DNA of 22,081 bases from DATGIQ01 sp035295665 (GCA_035295665.1 DATGIQ010000326.1:1-22081), one strand, 5' to 3'; positions 1 to 7,797 are shown, counted from the stretch's first letter. Numbers and translations are program-made. The notes: generated by a model from the sequence alone, not told the origin.

Positions 1-104
1 AGTTCCGGGTGGCGAACTTCGAATGCTCGACCATCGGTCATGGCAATACGGAATGGGCGAAAAGGACGCTTGCGCAGTGCTTTCAATAATTCTTCGGGGG
101 CCAT
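1..104 (-). CDS. Small conserved planctomycete-type protein, 5' end only
   Basis: Reading leftwards from an ATG at 104, an open frame continues to the window edge, giving 34 residues that begin MAPEELLKALRKRPFRPFRI and continue with a TDGR-FEVRHPE segment. I recognise the 'RPFRPFRI ... DGR ... V.HPE' pattern as a small family of unknown function that is often found in many copies in Gemmataceae-like genomes; this is recollection, not a search. The rest of the gene, and any stop, lie outside the window. A weak GGAA precedes the ATG. No function can be assigned. The conserved opening and clean coding appearance make it more likely real than chance. Confidence 0.6.
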   Translation of the reverse strand, partial: MAPEELLKALRKRPFRPFRIAMTDGRAFEVRHPE

Positions 105-215
105 CGTTCCATGTTACCGGAAGAACGAAATGCTCGAAGGGCTCGAGACTTCGTAATCTTCACGCGTGTTATTCTACGGCTTTTTTTGTCGCGCACCACA
201 CCGAGGCTGTCCCCG

Positions 216-965
216 TCACCGGCTCACGAAGTAAAACAGATTCGGTCCATCCAACAGCGCGTACTCCGGTTCCGTCATCTCGCTGGGCGAACCGGTGAAG
301 GGAAGCAGCTGCAGCGCGTGCCGATCATGGAGGCGGCGCAAGCCCTCGTGGAACGCATTCAGCGATAAATCCGTATGCCGATCGCGCAGGGCGGCGAACA
401 GTTCCGGCAGCGGGCAATCCTTGGCTGCCCCCCCCGTGCGGCGATGATCCAGGTACGCGAGGGCATCCACTGCCCAAGGAGTCTCGGCCGCCATGCCGTT
501 GGGCAGCTGCGGCCCGGCCGCCTCGGCCCGACGCAGCGCCGCTTCCACCTGCTCGCCAAGAGCGTCCAGACGATGGGTCCAGCGCTGCGCTTCTTCCGCC
601 AAGTGATGGCCCAGGGACTGAAGTTGGTGCTGCATCTCCGACAGCCAGAGTGGGATCGCCTCCTGATTGGTTTGCAGGATCGTCCGCAAATCCTTGAGTG
701 CCTGGACGGGCGATTCCTGCTGGTGCAGGAACTCCATGGCGCGGGGCGTGATCCGCACCCACTCAGCGGTGGTTTTTCCCTTTGCTTCAGTCCGGACCAC
801 TTCGAGGAGACCATCCCGGAGTGCCCGGGCGGCGGCCTCCGCGTTGAGACCCGTTTTGCCGGCGAAGAGCCCCGGCAGCTTGCCACTCTTGAACAACCGT
901 TGCTCGCCGGGCTCCGCCAGAGCGAGTTTCAGCGCGTCCACCAGGATTTCCGTGAGTTTGTCCAT
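216..965 (-). CDS. Hypothetical protein: helix-rich N-terminus, coiled coil, second helical domain
   Basis: A 249-residue soluble protein without signal peptide or membrane segments. Residues 1-80 look like a small winged-helix type domain (LFAGKTGLNAEAAARALRDG followed by a charged turn and a TAEWVRITP strand). Residues 85-150 are a long helical region rich in Q, E, L and A that could form a coiled coil. Residues 160-249 form a second compact helical unit (WAVDALAYLDHR ... LPELFAALRDRH) with a strand-like end (YALLDGPNLFYFVSR), again reminiscent of a winged helix. Similar uncharacterised proteins occur in Gemmataceae as far as I recall. A GGAGG sits just before the ATG, which supports this start. 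It diverges from trpS, with an 89-bp spacer. DNA binding is inference from shape only. Confidence 0.75.
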   Translation of the reverse strand: MDKLTEILVDALKLALAEPGEQRLFKSGKLPGLFAGKTGLNAEAAARALRDGLLEVVRTEAKGKTTAEWVRITPRAMEFLHQQESPVQALKDLRTILQTNQEAIPLWLSEMQHQLQSLGHHLAEEAQRWTHRLDALGEQVEAALRRAEAAGPQLPNGMAAETPWAVDALAYLDHRRTGGAAKDCPLPELFAALRDRHTDLSLNAFHEGLRRLHDRHALQLLPFTGSPSEMTEPEYALLDGPNLFYFVSR

Positions 966-976
966 AAGCCTCCATC

Positions 977-990
977 CGTAGCCGGCTACG
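977..990. promoter_or_regulatory. Perfect 14-bp palindrome between divergent genes
   Basis: CGTAGCCGGCTACG is a perfect inverted repeat with no spacer. It lies 12 bp upstream of the minus-strand gene starting at 965 and 65 bp upstream of trpS. Such a position would suit an operator or a short hairpin in the minus-strand leader. No second copy was found nearby. Confidence 0.3.
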
Positions 991-1054
991 CCTGGCCAGT
1001 GTACAGTGAAGGGAGGTCAATCGCGAATCCCAATTTTCGTTTTGGTTTGCCTCC

Positions 1055-2077
1055 ATGGATAAAGGACAGCAGACTCCCAACGACGCCCAGCAACGCATTC
1101 TGAGCGGCATCCAGCCTTCGGGCAAGCTTCACCTGGGCAACTATTTTGGAGCTATCAAGCAGCACATTGCTTTGCAACGCGAAGCGCAGTGTTTCTATTT
1201 CATCGCCGACTATCATGCCCTGACGACCGTCCGCGATCCGGAGGCCCTGCGTCAGAATGTCCGCGATGCCGCTCTCGATTACCTGGCGCTCGGCCTGGAC
1301 CCCGACCAAGCGATTTTCTTCCGCCAGTCCGATGTCCCCGAGGTGACCGAATTGGCCTGGATCCTGGCCACCGTGACCAACATGGGACTCCTCGAACGGG
1401 CCGTTTCCTACAAGGAGAAACTCGACAAAGGCATTGAAGCCAGCGTCGGTTTGTTTACGTACCCGATCCTGATGGCGGCCGACATCCTCATTTATCGGTC
1501 GCACCTCGTCCCCGTGGGGAAAGACCAAGTGCAGCACCTGGAGATGACTCAGGACATTGCCGGTCGCTTCAACCGGGCCTACGGCGAAATTTTTCCGATT
1601 CCGAACTACCGACTGGATAAGGAAGCCAAAGTGCTCGGCACCGACGGCCAAAAGATGAGCAAATCGTATGGCAACACGATTGAGATTTTCGCCGAAGGAA
1701 AGGCTCTCAAGAAAACAGTGATGGGTATCGTGACGGACAGCAAGACCGTCGCCGAGCCCAAGGATCCGGAGACCTGCAACGTGTTTGCTCTGTACAGCCT
1801 GTTCGCGACCGAGGAAGAAAAGGCGGCGCTGGCGGCCCGCTACCGTGCCGGCGGCATGGGTTACGCCGAAGCCAAGGGTGCGCTGCTGGAGAAGATCAAC
1901 GCCCACTTCGCCACGGCCCGCGATCGTCGGAAAGCGCTCGCCAGCGACCCGGCCTACGTGGACGGGGTACTGCAAAAAGGGAGTCAGCGTGCGCGCCGGT
2001 ATGCGGAAGAGACAATGGCCCTGGTGCGCGCGGGTGTGGGGTTGAGAGAACAGCAGCCGTCGGCCAATCGGCGCTGA
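1055..2077 (+). CDS. trpS: Tryptophan--tRNA ligase
   Basis: Cytoplasmic class I aminoacyl-tRNA synthetase that charges tRNA(Trp) with tryptophan using ATP. The 340-residue length is normal for a bacterial enzyme. The opening RILSGIQPSGKLHLGNYFGA contains the class I HIGH-equivalent motif HLGN (residues 26-29), and KMSKS is at residues 200-204 within GTDGQKMSKSYGN. The internal segment TYPILMAADILIY ... VPVGKDQVQHLEMTQDIA is characteristic of TrpRS. The ATG at 1055 has no obvious Shine-Dalgarno sequence, but the protein leaves only a short tail before the conserved core, so the start is plausible. It is a single-gene unit that ends 7 bp from the convergent zinc-ribbon gene. Identification is secure. 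Confidence 0.97.
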   Translation: MDKGQQTPNDAQQRILSGIQPSGKLHLGNYFGAIKQHIALQREAQCFYFIADYHALTTVRDPEALRQNVRDAALDYLALGLDPDQAIFFRQSDVPEVTELAWILATVTNMGLLERAVSYKEKLDKGIEASVGLFTYPILMAADILIYRSHLVPVGKDQVQHLEMTQDIAGRFNRAYGEIFPIPNYRLDKEAKVLGTDGQKMSKSYGNTIEIFAEGKALKKTVMGIVTDSKTVAEPKDPETCNVFALYSLFATEEEKAALAARYRAGGMGYAEAKGALLEKINAHFATARDRRKALASDPAYVDGVLQKGSQRARRYAEETMALVRAGVGLREQQPSANRR

Positions 2078-2084
2078 AAGCCGG

Positions 2085-3227
2085 CTAGCGGTGGATCATC
2101 GCTTTGGGGATCTGAAGGCGGAGATTGCCGCTGCCGCCAAAAGCCCCAGCCGGCAGTTCCAGCCGCAAAAACTGGACCTTGTCCACTGGCGGCTCGAACA
2201 CCAGCAAATCTTCAGTCCGTTTTCCGGGATAGACAGAAGTCGGTCCATTGATTTGGCCGGGAATCTGGGCACCTACTTCCGGAGTAAAGCGCTTGTAGGG
2301 ATTACCGAAGTTGTCCGTCAGACTCGCCGCATTGCGTTCGGAAGCCGTCAGCGGTTCGGCCGTGTTTCCCTTGGCACGGCCTCCTCCCAGCAAATCCGCC
2401 AGTCCCACTGCATTCACTGTGGCCCCCGACCAGCCAAGGAAATCGATCTTGCGCGTACTGTTCATATTGTCGATAAACACCTGAATCGTGAGATGCTTGG
2501 CCGGCGAAACCGTTTCATCGCCCAGCACATCCTTGATTCGAATATTCCGCACCACCACCGCGCCGAGCTGAACGCGAACATCATTCTGCTGGACGGCGTC
2601 TGCGCTGGCGTCAGCCCAGCGTGCCTCTTTTTCCGGTGCGGCCTTGGCCGGCGCGATCGTGGTCTGTTCCGGGGCTTGGCCAACCCCCGTGGCGGCCACG
2701 GTGTCCTTGGCAGGGTTGGGCCTGATCATTCCGCCGAGCAAACCGAGCCAGAAGACGGCCACCACCAAGGCGCCAAGGCTCAAGGCCGATCCAGCGATCG
2801 GAAAGACAATCCCACGGCCGTGCTGAATGATTGCAACCACCAGGCCAGCGATGCCCAGCAGCAGCCCCAATCCACTCAAGGGCAGGCTTAACAGGCCGAC
2901 CTGCGGAACCCAGCTGAACGCAAAGGCAACGATTCCCAGGATCAGGGACGGAATGCCCAGGCCATACGAGATGCGCGTGGTCGAGGGTGGGGTTTCCGAA
3001 TCGTCCGAGCGTCGAACAACGATCTCCGCCGCCTTGGCATCGGCCTCGGAAGGGGAAGACCGCGGCTTGCGGGAGGAAGTCGGGCGTGGGGCCTCGGCTG
3101 GTGGTTCACCGCTGGGCGCTACTTTCACGGTTTGCCCGCACTGGGGGCATTTGGCCATGCGCCCGATCAATTGGTTCGGAGCGCTGAGTCTGCCGCCACA
3201 GGCAGAACAAACGACGGTAATCGGCAT
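2085..3227 (-). CDS. Zinc-ribbon membrane protein with C-terminal extracytoplasmic-type domain
   Basis: A 380-residue protein of unknown function. Residues 1-35 form a zinc ribbon with two CxxC knuckles (C7/C10 and C27/C30; CSACGGRL and CPQCGQ). Residues 40-85 are a charged, Pro/Ser-rich linker. Residues about 88-167 contain three hydrophobic, Gly-rich segments (LGIPSLILGIVAFAF, LSGLGLLLGIAGLVVAII, GSALSLGALVVAVFWLGLL), resembling the DUF4190-like membrane modules of planctomycete proteins. After a low-complexity linker, residues 215-380 form a beta-rich domain (VQLGAVVVRNIRIKDV ... LTIQVFIDN) that may describe ligand or protein binding outside the membrane. An AAGGTG lies a suitable distance before the ATG. 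A candidate promoter is at 3299-3327. It diverges from the receiver-fusion gene. Topology and role are inferred. Confidence 0.85.
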   Translation of the reverse strand: MPITVVCSACGGRLSAPNQLIGRMAKCPQCGQTVKVAPSGEPPAEAPRPTSSRKPRSSPSEADAKAAEIVVRRSDDSETPPSTTRISYGLGIPSLILGIVAFAFSWVPQVGLLSLPLSGLGLLLGIAGLVVAIIQHGRGIVFPIAGSALSLGALVVAVFWLGLLGGMIRPNPAKDTVAATGVGQAPEQTTIAPAKAAPEKEARWADASADAVQQNDVRVQLGAVVVRNIRIKDVLGDETVSPAKHLTIQVFIDNMNSTRKIDFLGWSGATVNAVGLADLLGGGRAKGNTAEPLTASERNAASLTDNFGNPYKRFTPEVGAQIPGQINGPTSVYPGKRTEDLLVFEPPVDKVQFLRLELPAGAFGGSGNLRLQIPKAMIHR

Positions 3228-3298
3228 CGGTACACCTTGGGAACGCGCTGGTCATCGCCCACCGGGCCATTCGCTTTTGCGCCGAGGCGATGGTTCTC

Positions 3299-3327
3299 AT
3301 TGTCCACAGAAAGGGCGGCCTCGACAA
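3299..3327 (-). promoter_or_regulatory. Candidate sigma70-like promoter for the zinc-ribbon gene
   Basis: Read on the minus strand: TTGTCG (3327-3322), a 17-bp spacer, then GACAAT (3304-3299). Each box matches four of six consensus bases. The predicted leader to the ATG at 3227 is about 65 nt. Not tested. Confidence 0.4.
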
Positions 3328-3391
3328 GGGAATCAACCGCCCACGCGAAAATGTCGAAACCGAAAAAATAGAAAATTTGAGAAGAAGATCG

Positions 3392-3420
3392 TTGCACGGG
3401 CTCGCAAATGGCGTTACCAT
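3392..3420 (+). promoter_or_regulatory. Candidate promoter for the receiver-fusion gene
   Basis: TTGCAC at 3392-3397, 17-bp spacer, TACCAT at 3415-3420. The boxes are weak (3/6 and 4/6) but the spacing is ideal and the predicted leader to the ATG at 3495 is about 68 nt. If real, it overlaps the alternative upstream ATG at 3408 and therefore favours the 3495 start. Confidence 0.3.
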
Positions 3421-3494
3421 TTATCCCACAACAGAGTTCGCGGCGTTCGGAGCCAACCGAGCGAATCGGCCACACCCTCGCGATCGGACTTGCT

Positions 3495-5441
3495 ATGCTT
3501 TCCAATTGGTGGCGAAGAAGGGCAGGACAGAGAGAGAAAAGACCTACTCCATCGCCGCGTCGCCGGCTGGCTTTTGAACGCCTGGAAGAGCGGTTCTTGC
3601 CATCGGCCAAACCAATCGTTTCTGCGGCGGCGGAGGTTCTCGTTCCCGATCAGCCTGGGGATGCGGTATCCACCCTTGCCTTGTCCAGCGGCAGCGATCG
3701 CCTCGAGAACTCGTCGGCGATCGTTCCCCAGAGTAGTGGGATCGGCGACGCATGGCTCGCCGGGCTATTGCAGACTACCGCAATGCCCGACACTGCCCAG
3801 AACCCGGCAGACGACAGCCTCAGCCAACAAATCTCGTTAAACGATGACCAAACGATTCTGAGCTCCTTGCCGTTAGACCAAGGCAATCCGAGCAACAGCA
3901 ACCAAAACAGCCCACCCGATGATGGTGTCGGTTCTTCCAGCGACAATACGCAGATCGGGAATTCCCCGAACGGGGGCAAGCAGGCTTCCGCCTTCGGTAT
4001 CCAGCAGTTCACAGGGCCCGTGGCCGATTTGGGAGATGCCAATGCGATTCCGGTGACGACCGGGACGGCGAACGTCTTTTCGAGCAGTAGCAATCTTCCC
4101 TCCGACGCACTGGTCTCCGTGGGCGTTTCCGGAGCCGGCCCGAGCCTCGTCTCCGGTCAAGGCACGATCGCAACGATCCCGGACCTTCTGGCCCAAACTG
4201 ACACGACTCCAGCGTCCCCGACCATTCCCACGGATTCGAGCTCGGAATTCCCGAGCACGCCTCAGGGTGTTAACCGTCCGGCGAGCGGGAATCGTTCTCC
4301 GGACACGAGCCTGGTCTGGCGTGTGGAAAGCCAACCGGAAAACTCCTATGGCATGGGCATTCGCTGGCTCGGTGCTAGTTGGAGCGGAACGCTTCGGGAT
4401 CCGCATATCGGCGAGACCGTGGCGTACCCGGACGTGGTGGGCCTTCCACGTAGTTCGCTGAGCACATCGGGTTCGGGCGTGGCCCTGGACCGCATGGAAA
4501 ACGCGACGGCCGGCATCGTGGGTATGGACCATGGCTCGTTAAACCTGATGCATCCGGCGAGTGTCGGGAAGGACGCGATTACAGAAACGCCGGAAGTGCT
4601 CGCTGGACATGAAACCCGGCTGGTAGGTAAACCGGCCTCGGGAATGAATTCCCTTCCCGGCGCGGTGCCGGTTTCGGAAATCCTTGCGGACAGTGCTGGC
4701 TCCGCAGCGACGGAACTCCTGCGTCCACGCGAGGTCCTGGGCTTGGGCCTCAAGGCGCTGTGGAGTGACGCGGTCCCCTCCCCGAACCTGGATGGTCAAG
4801 GCACGGAACACCACCAGGAATTAGCAAGCAGCGCCTCCGCATCCGCGTCCGCCTTGCCGTTCCGGGATGATGGATCGCTCTCCTTGCCGGTGCTGAATGC
4901 GTTTGCGGGCATGGGGATGTTTCAAGTCGAGGTCGCCCCCGGAGGCACCGGAACTGGAAAAGCGACCTTCGCGGCCAACAGCGGCACGACCGCGGTCTCC
5001 GTGGCCAACCATGGATCCTCGATCTGGACGATCCTGACGACCTATGCGCTCGTCATCGTGCCCCGGCAACGGAAGTATCAGCCGACGATCTTGGTGGTAG
5101 ATCCGGATGACGCCACGCGGGATGCGCTCAGTGTGGGGTTGGTCCGGGCCGGTTATTATGTGCTCCCGGCGGCGAATGTGCGGGATGCCTGGGGAATGGT
5201 CCGCACGCCCAATGCCCGCATTGACCTGGTGCTGATGGATCCCAACTTGCCGGATGTGAGCGGGATTCACCTGTGCGCTCGGCTCCGGGAAATCTCGCCG
5301 GCAGTACCGGTCATGGTCTGTGCCGGAGAAGTGGAGCCTGCCGAGGTGCTCCAGCTCCAGCAGCTCGGTGTACGGTACTATCTGCGCAAGCCCATCGCGT
5401 TCGAAGAATTGCTGCATACCGTCAAAGCAATTCTTCCTTGA
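3495..5441 (+). CDS. Export-signature (LEPLEDR-like) protein with C-terminal response-regulator receiver domain
   Basis: A 648-residue protein with an unusual layout. Residues 1-26 are Arg-rich and lead into FERLEERFLPS (27-37), the planctomycete 'LEPLEDR' type signature normally seen at the N-terminus of large exported proteins. Residues about 40-500 are Ser/Gly/Pro/Asn-rich and low in complexity, probably disordered. A short hydrophobic stretch (IWTILTTYALVIV, about 508-522) could cross the membrane. Residues 531-648 are a receiver domain: ILVVDPDD at 532-539, candidate phospho-acceptor Asp582 in LVLMDPNLPDVSG, and Lys632 in YLRKPI. The acidic pair is D-P-D instead of D-D, and the usual Thr/Ser after the fourth strand is Cys609, so phosphorylation may be altered. 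An ATG at 3408 would add 29 residues; 3495 was chosen because it gives the usual short Arg-rich lead to the signature. No kinase gene is adjacent. Confidence 0.85.
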   Translation: MLSNWWRRRAGQREKRPTPSPRRRLAFERLEERFLPSAKPIVSAAAEVLVPDQPGDAVSTLALSSGSDRLENSSAIVPQSSGIGDAWLAGLLQTTAMPDTAQNPADDSLSQQISLNDDQTILSSLPLDQGNPSNSNQNSPPDDGVGSSSDNTQIGNSPNGGKQASAFGIQQFTGPVADLGDANAIPVTTGTANVFSSSSNLPSDALVSVGVSGAGPSLVSGQGTIATIPDLLAQTDTTPASPTIPTDSSSEFPSTPQGVNRPASGNRSPDTSLVWRVESQPENSYGMGIRWLGASWSGTLRDPHIGETVAYPDVVGLPRSSLSTSGSGVALDRMENATAGIVGMDHGSLNLMHPASVGKDAITETPEVLAGHETRLVGKPASGMNSLPGAVPVSEILADSAGSAATELLRPREVLGLGLKALWSDAVPSPNLDGQGTEHHQELASSASASASALPFRDDGSLSLPVLNAFAGMGMFQVEVAPGGTGTGKATFAANSGTTAVSVANHGSSIWTILTTYALVIVPRQRKYQPTILVVDPDDATRDALSVGLVRAGYYVLPAANVRDAWGMVRTPNARIDLVLMDPNLPDVSGIHLCARLREISPAVPVMVCAGEVEPAEVLQLQQLGVRYYLRKPIAFEELLHTVKAILP

Positions 5442-5519
5442 CGCCTTCCGGCCGGCGGAGAGGGCTACCCAACGCAAGTGGAATGTGCGCCGCTCGTGCC
5501 CGAGCGGAATCGGCTACGA

Positions 5520-5765
5520 TTATTTCGCCATCATGGTAAGGGGGCCCAAGCTCTCATGGCCGGGTCCCATAAAGTATTGTCCGGTCTCTCGATCGTGACA
5601 GGCGAAAAAATCACATCCCCCGCAATGGTATTCCAGGAGTTGGTTGCGCTCCGACCGATAGACCCGGTTCGCGCCCCCGCACCACGGGCATCCCTGGTGC
5701 TTTTCAACATAGGAACGATCCACTTCGTGGAACCAATCATTGGGTGTTCGAGCCAGATGCTCCAC
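5520..5765 (-). CDS. Small zinc-ribbon protein
   Basis: An 81-residue protein with two CxxC knuckles, CPWC (26-29) and CGGC (48-51), separated by a strand-rich stretch (NRVYRSERNQLLEYH), then C56-H57. This is a classic small zinc ribbon, probably structural or nucleic-acid or protein binding; no specific partner is evident. The start is a GTG at 5765, supported by a strong AAGGAGGAG (5776-5768) directly upstream. It stands alone, converging on the receiver-fusion gene from 79 bp away. Planctomycete genomes hold many such proteins, as far as I recall. The gene call is firm; the function is unknown. Confidence 0.8.
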   Translation of the reverse strand: MEHLARTPNDWFHEVDRSYVEKHQGCPWCGGANRVYRSERNQLLEYHCGGCDFFACHDRETGQYFMGPGHESLGPLTMMAK

Positions 5766-6080
5766 GGCTCCTCCTTACGTTTGGCACTGCGCAGGCGAGT
5801 CTTGCACGGCGCACCAAAAGCCTAGCACAAATTTTCGGGCCCCGCGCTGGCGCTATTCGCAAACGGAATGGGGAGCCGTTCTCTTGGCCTGCCCCGATAA
5901 ATCTTGCTCCGGATGAAGGTTTACTCGTCTTGACGGGAATCCGTGGTCTGGCTAGAGTCCGCCCGCTTTGGGAGCAGTTGCGAAGGAAGCAAAGTTCTTT
6001 GCGGCGGCGCGAGCCGGGGCAGGAAGCGCACGGGCGGCCGGCGCGGCGATACCTCTTATTGTTGAGGAAAGGAAAATCCT
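5766..6080. other. Intergenic region between divergent genes (315 bp)
   Basis: No convincing coding sequence is visible on either strand. It contains the Shine-Dalgarno of the minus-strand zinc-ribbon gene at its left end, a good sigma70-like promoter at 5930-5958 for the lipoprotein gene, and a GC-rich leader of about 115 nt (5965-6080) that ends in AAAGGAAAA before the ATG at 6081. No strong hairpin or tRNA was recognised. Confidence 0.5.
5930..5958 (+). promoter_or_regulatory. Strong sigma70-like promoter candidate
   Basis: TTGACG (5930-5935, five of six), exactly 17 bp spacer, TAGAGT (5953-5958, four of six). It points to the lipoprotein gene at 6081, leaving a leader of roughly 115 nt. 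Confidence 0.55.
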
Positions 6081-6749
6081 ATGGGCATGAAGCCGGGGAT
6101 TGCCTTGATCGGTGTAGTTTGGACCGGGATCACGTTATCGGGGTGTGAATCCTGCGCCGCTTGCAAGGCGAGCAAGCCCTGGGGCCAGGATGCCACCGCC
6201 GCGGCGGCGTCGTCCAGCAATCCGAGCGGGTACCCAACCTCAGCCTGGGGCAATCAGGGGCGAACCATCACCAGCACTCCGCTCCCCTCCTCGGGAGCGA
6301 TGACGCCGGCGAGCCAGTCGGCACGGGTAACCGACCCGGGCCTCAATTCCGCGGCCACGTCCTCTGCGCTGAGCCCAGCGGTCAATTCGTCTACGACTCC
6401 AGCGTCGGCCACGGGATTCACGACCAATGCACCGGACAATCGTTTCTCGACGCCTTCACAGCCCACGGCGACTGTCCCCAGTATGTCCTCGGCCGCAACT
6501 TCGAGCGGCAGCATGGATCAGAGCAGCCGGATTTCGAATACCGGCACGGCGACCACACCGGCCCCGCAAATGGCCTGGCCCATGACCCCTTCTTCCACGG
6601 GGAGCGGGATGGGAATGAAGGCACCGGATTCGACGTCGCCCAGTACGACGGCGACGGGCAATTCGAGTTATCAGACGCGCTATCCGGACGTCCAGCCGGC
6701 CGCGACAGTGCCGAGCACGCCGAGATTTAGCCAAGGCGGGAATGAGTGA
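6081..6749 (+). CDS. Ser/Thr/Pro-rich low-complexity lipoprotein
   Basis: A 222-residue protein beginning with a hydrophobic stretch (IALIGVVWTGIT) and a lipobox LSGC, so Cys22 is the probable lipidated residue after signal-peptidase II cleavage. Two further cysteines follow (C25, C28). The remainder, about 30-222, is dominated by Ser, Thr, Pro, Ala and Gly with no recognisable fold, as in a flexible surface or periplasmic spacer. The start is supported by a GAGGAAAGGAAAA leader and by the signal sequence. A promoter candidate lies 120 bp upstream and a long hairpin follows the stop at 6767-6811. The composition is strongly biased but the signal peptide and lipobox argue for a real gene. Function unknown; a role in envelope or cell-surface structure is only a guess. 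Confidence 0.75.
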   Translation: MGMKPGIALIGVVWTGITLSGCESCAACKASKPWGQDATAAAASSSNPSGYPTSAWGNQGRTITSTPLPSSGAMTPASQSARVTDPGLNSAATSSALSPAVNSSTTPASATGFTTNAPDNRFSTPSQPTATVPSMSSAATSSGSMDQSSRISNTGTATTPAPQMAWPMTPSSTGSGMGMKAPDSTSPSTTATGNSSYQTRYPDVQPAATVPSTPRFSQGGNE

Positions 6750-6766
6750 TCGTGCAATTACAGAAT

Positions 6767-6811
6767 GCAAATTGCAAGATGTTCGTTTTCAACTTGCATC
6801 TTGCAATTTGC
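6767..6811. terminator. Long AT-rich hairpin between convergent genes, probable two-way terminator
   Basis: Arms GCAAATTGCAAGATG (6767-6781) and CATCTTGCAATTTGC (6797-6811) are perfectly complementary over 15 bp around a 15-nt loop. It lies between the lipoprotein stop (6749) and the propeller-gene stop (6823). The AT-rich arms stand out from the GC-rich surroundings. No long T-run follows either arm, so intrinsic termination is inferred from position. It may also be a dispersed intergenic palindrome. Confidence 0.6.
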
Positions 6812-6822
6812 CATTTCTTCTG

Positions 6823-7797
6823 TCACGGAGTCCACGCCAAGGCCCGAATCTCGCCGAATTCCCGTGGGAGCTTGGCCCACGAACTTCCTGCATCCGTGGA
6901 ACGATAAATCTCACCGCTCACGCTGCTGGCATACACTCGTTCCGGATCCGCGGGATGGACGGCAAAGTTCCAAATCGTGCTGTTTGCCTGGCCAGGCAGG
7001 GTGGCCACATGCCAGTTCGCGCCGGCATCGCTGGACCGGGCAACCGTGCCTACGCTTCCGGGCGGTCCGTCCCCGTTGCCCAGTAGTACCACTCCCGGCC
7101 GGTTGGGCAACTGGGCCATACCGCGAAAGTAGGACCACGGCAGCCGCTTCCCCAGTTGCAGCGGCTGCCACGTCTCGCCTTCATCCGTGCTCAGGTTCAC
7201 GTCATTGTTGGTGCTGGCCAGGAGCCGTTTCTCCCGGCTGTCCGCCTGGATAATCGCCAGAGCGTGGATATCGAGCGAGCTCAGTCCACTCCCGACCTTC
7301 TGCCAGGTTTGGCCGGAATCGCAACTTCGCAGCAGGCCGTCGATTTCCACCCCTGCCCAAACGGTTTCCGGCTCGTTCGGGTCGGTAAGCAACGTGGTCA
7401 CCCGTGTATGCATGATGCGTGGACACGCCTGCCGGATATCCACCGCAGGCTCGGCCCAGGTGCGTCCGCCGTCGGCCGAGCGAAATAGCCGGGAAGGGCA
7501 TGTGCCTACCAGAATTACCTCGGGGGTCTGTGGCAAGAGGCATAGGGCCCAGATTTGTTGGCCGTTGAGCGGGGATTCGACCCGCGTCCAATGATCGGCT
7601 CCATCGGTAGTGCGGAAGAGACCTAGCTCACTACCAAGGTAAAGGATGCGTGGATCGCGCGGGTGGACGGCCAGGGCGCGGACATGGCATTCAACAAACA
7701 TGCCGTCGGCAGCACGCACGAAAGTCTCGCCGTCGTCGGTGCTGCGCCACAACCCCTCGCCGATGGTGCCCACATAAAGCCGGTGCGATCGGTTCAC
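6823..7797 (-). CDS. Seven-Asp-box beta-propeller (sialidase/VPS10-like) protein
   Basis: A 324-residue protein with seven Asp-box motifs of S/T-x-D-x-G-x-x-W type, starting near residues 19, 63, 107, 158, 203, 255 and 300 (for example RSTDDGETF, RSADGGRTW, RSCDSGQTW, LSTDEGETW, RSTDAGSSW). The roughly 45-residue repeat predicts a seven-bladed BNR/sortilin-like propeller. Such folds occur in sialidases, photosystem assembly factors (Ycf48-like) and many uncharacterised proteins; no catalytic residues could be assigned. No signal peptide is seen, so it may be cytoplasmic. The start is a GTG at 7797 that overlaps the stop of the upstream membrane-protein gene by 4 bp (GTGA), with a GGAG a suitable distance upstream, implying translational coupling. 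Confidence 0.85.
   Translation of the reverse strand: MNRSHRLYVGTIGEGLWRSTDDGETFVRAADGMFVECHVRALAVHPRDPRILYLGSELGLFRTTDGADHWTRVESPLNGQQIWALCLLPQTPEVILVGTCPSRLFRSADGGRTWAEPAVDIRQACPRIMHTRVTTLLTDPNEPETVWAGVEIDGLLRSCDSGQTWQKVGSGLSSLDIHALAIIQADSREKRLLASTNNDVNLSTDEGETWQPLQLGKRLPWSYFRGMAQLPNRPGVVLLGNGDGPPGSVGTVARSSDAGANWHVATLPGQANSTIWNFAVHPADPERVYASSVSGEIYRSTDAGSSWAKLPREFGEIRALAWTP

Noticed and set aside
1002..1022. TTGACC and TACACT boxes on the minus strand before the 965 start
   Set aside because: The spacing is about 11 bp, far too short for a sigma70-type promoter.
986..1975. 329-codon minus-strand frame across trpS
   Set aside because: Antisense shadow of a gene with all TrpRS motifs; no independent start signal or domain.
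4821..5477. 218-codon minus-strand frame opposite the receiver domain
   Set aside because: The receiver signature on the plus strand is clear; the reverse frame shows no fold.
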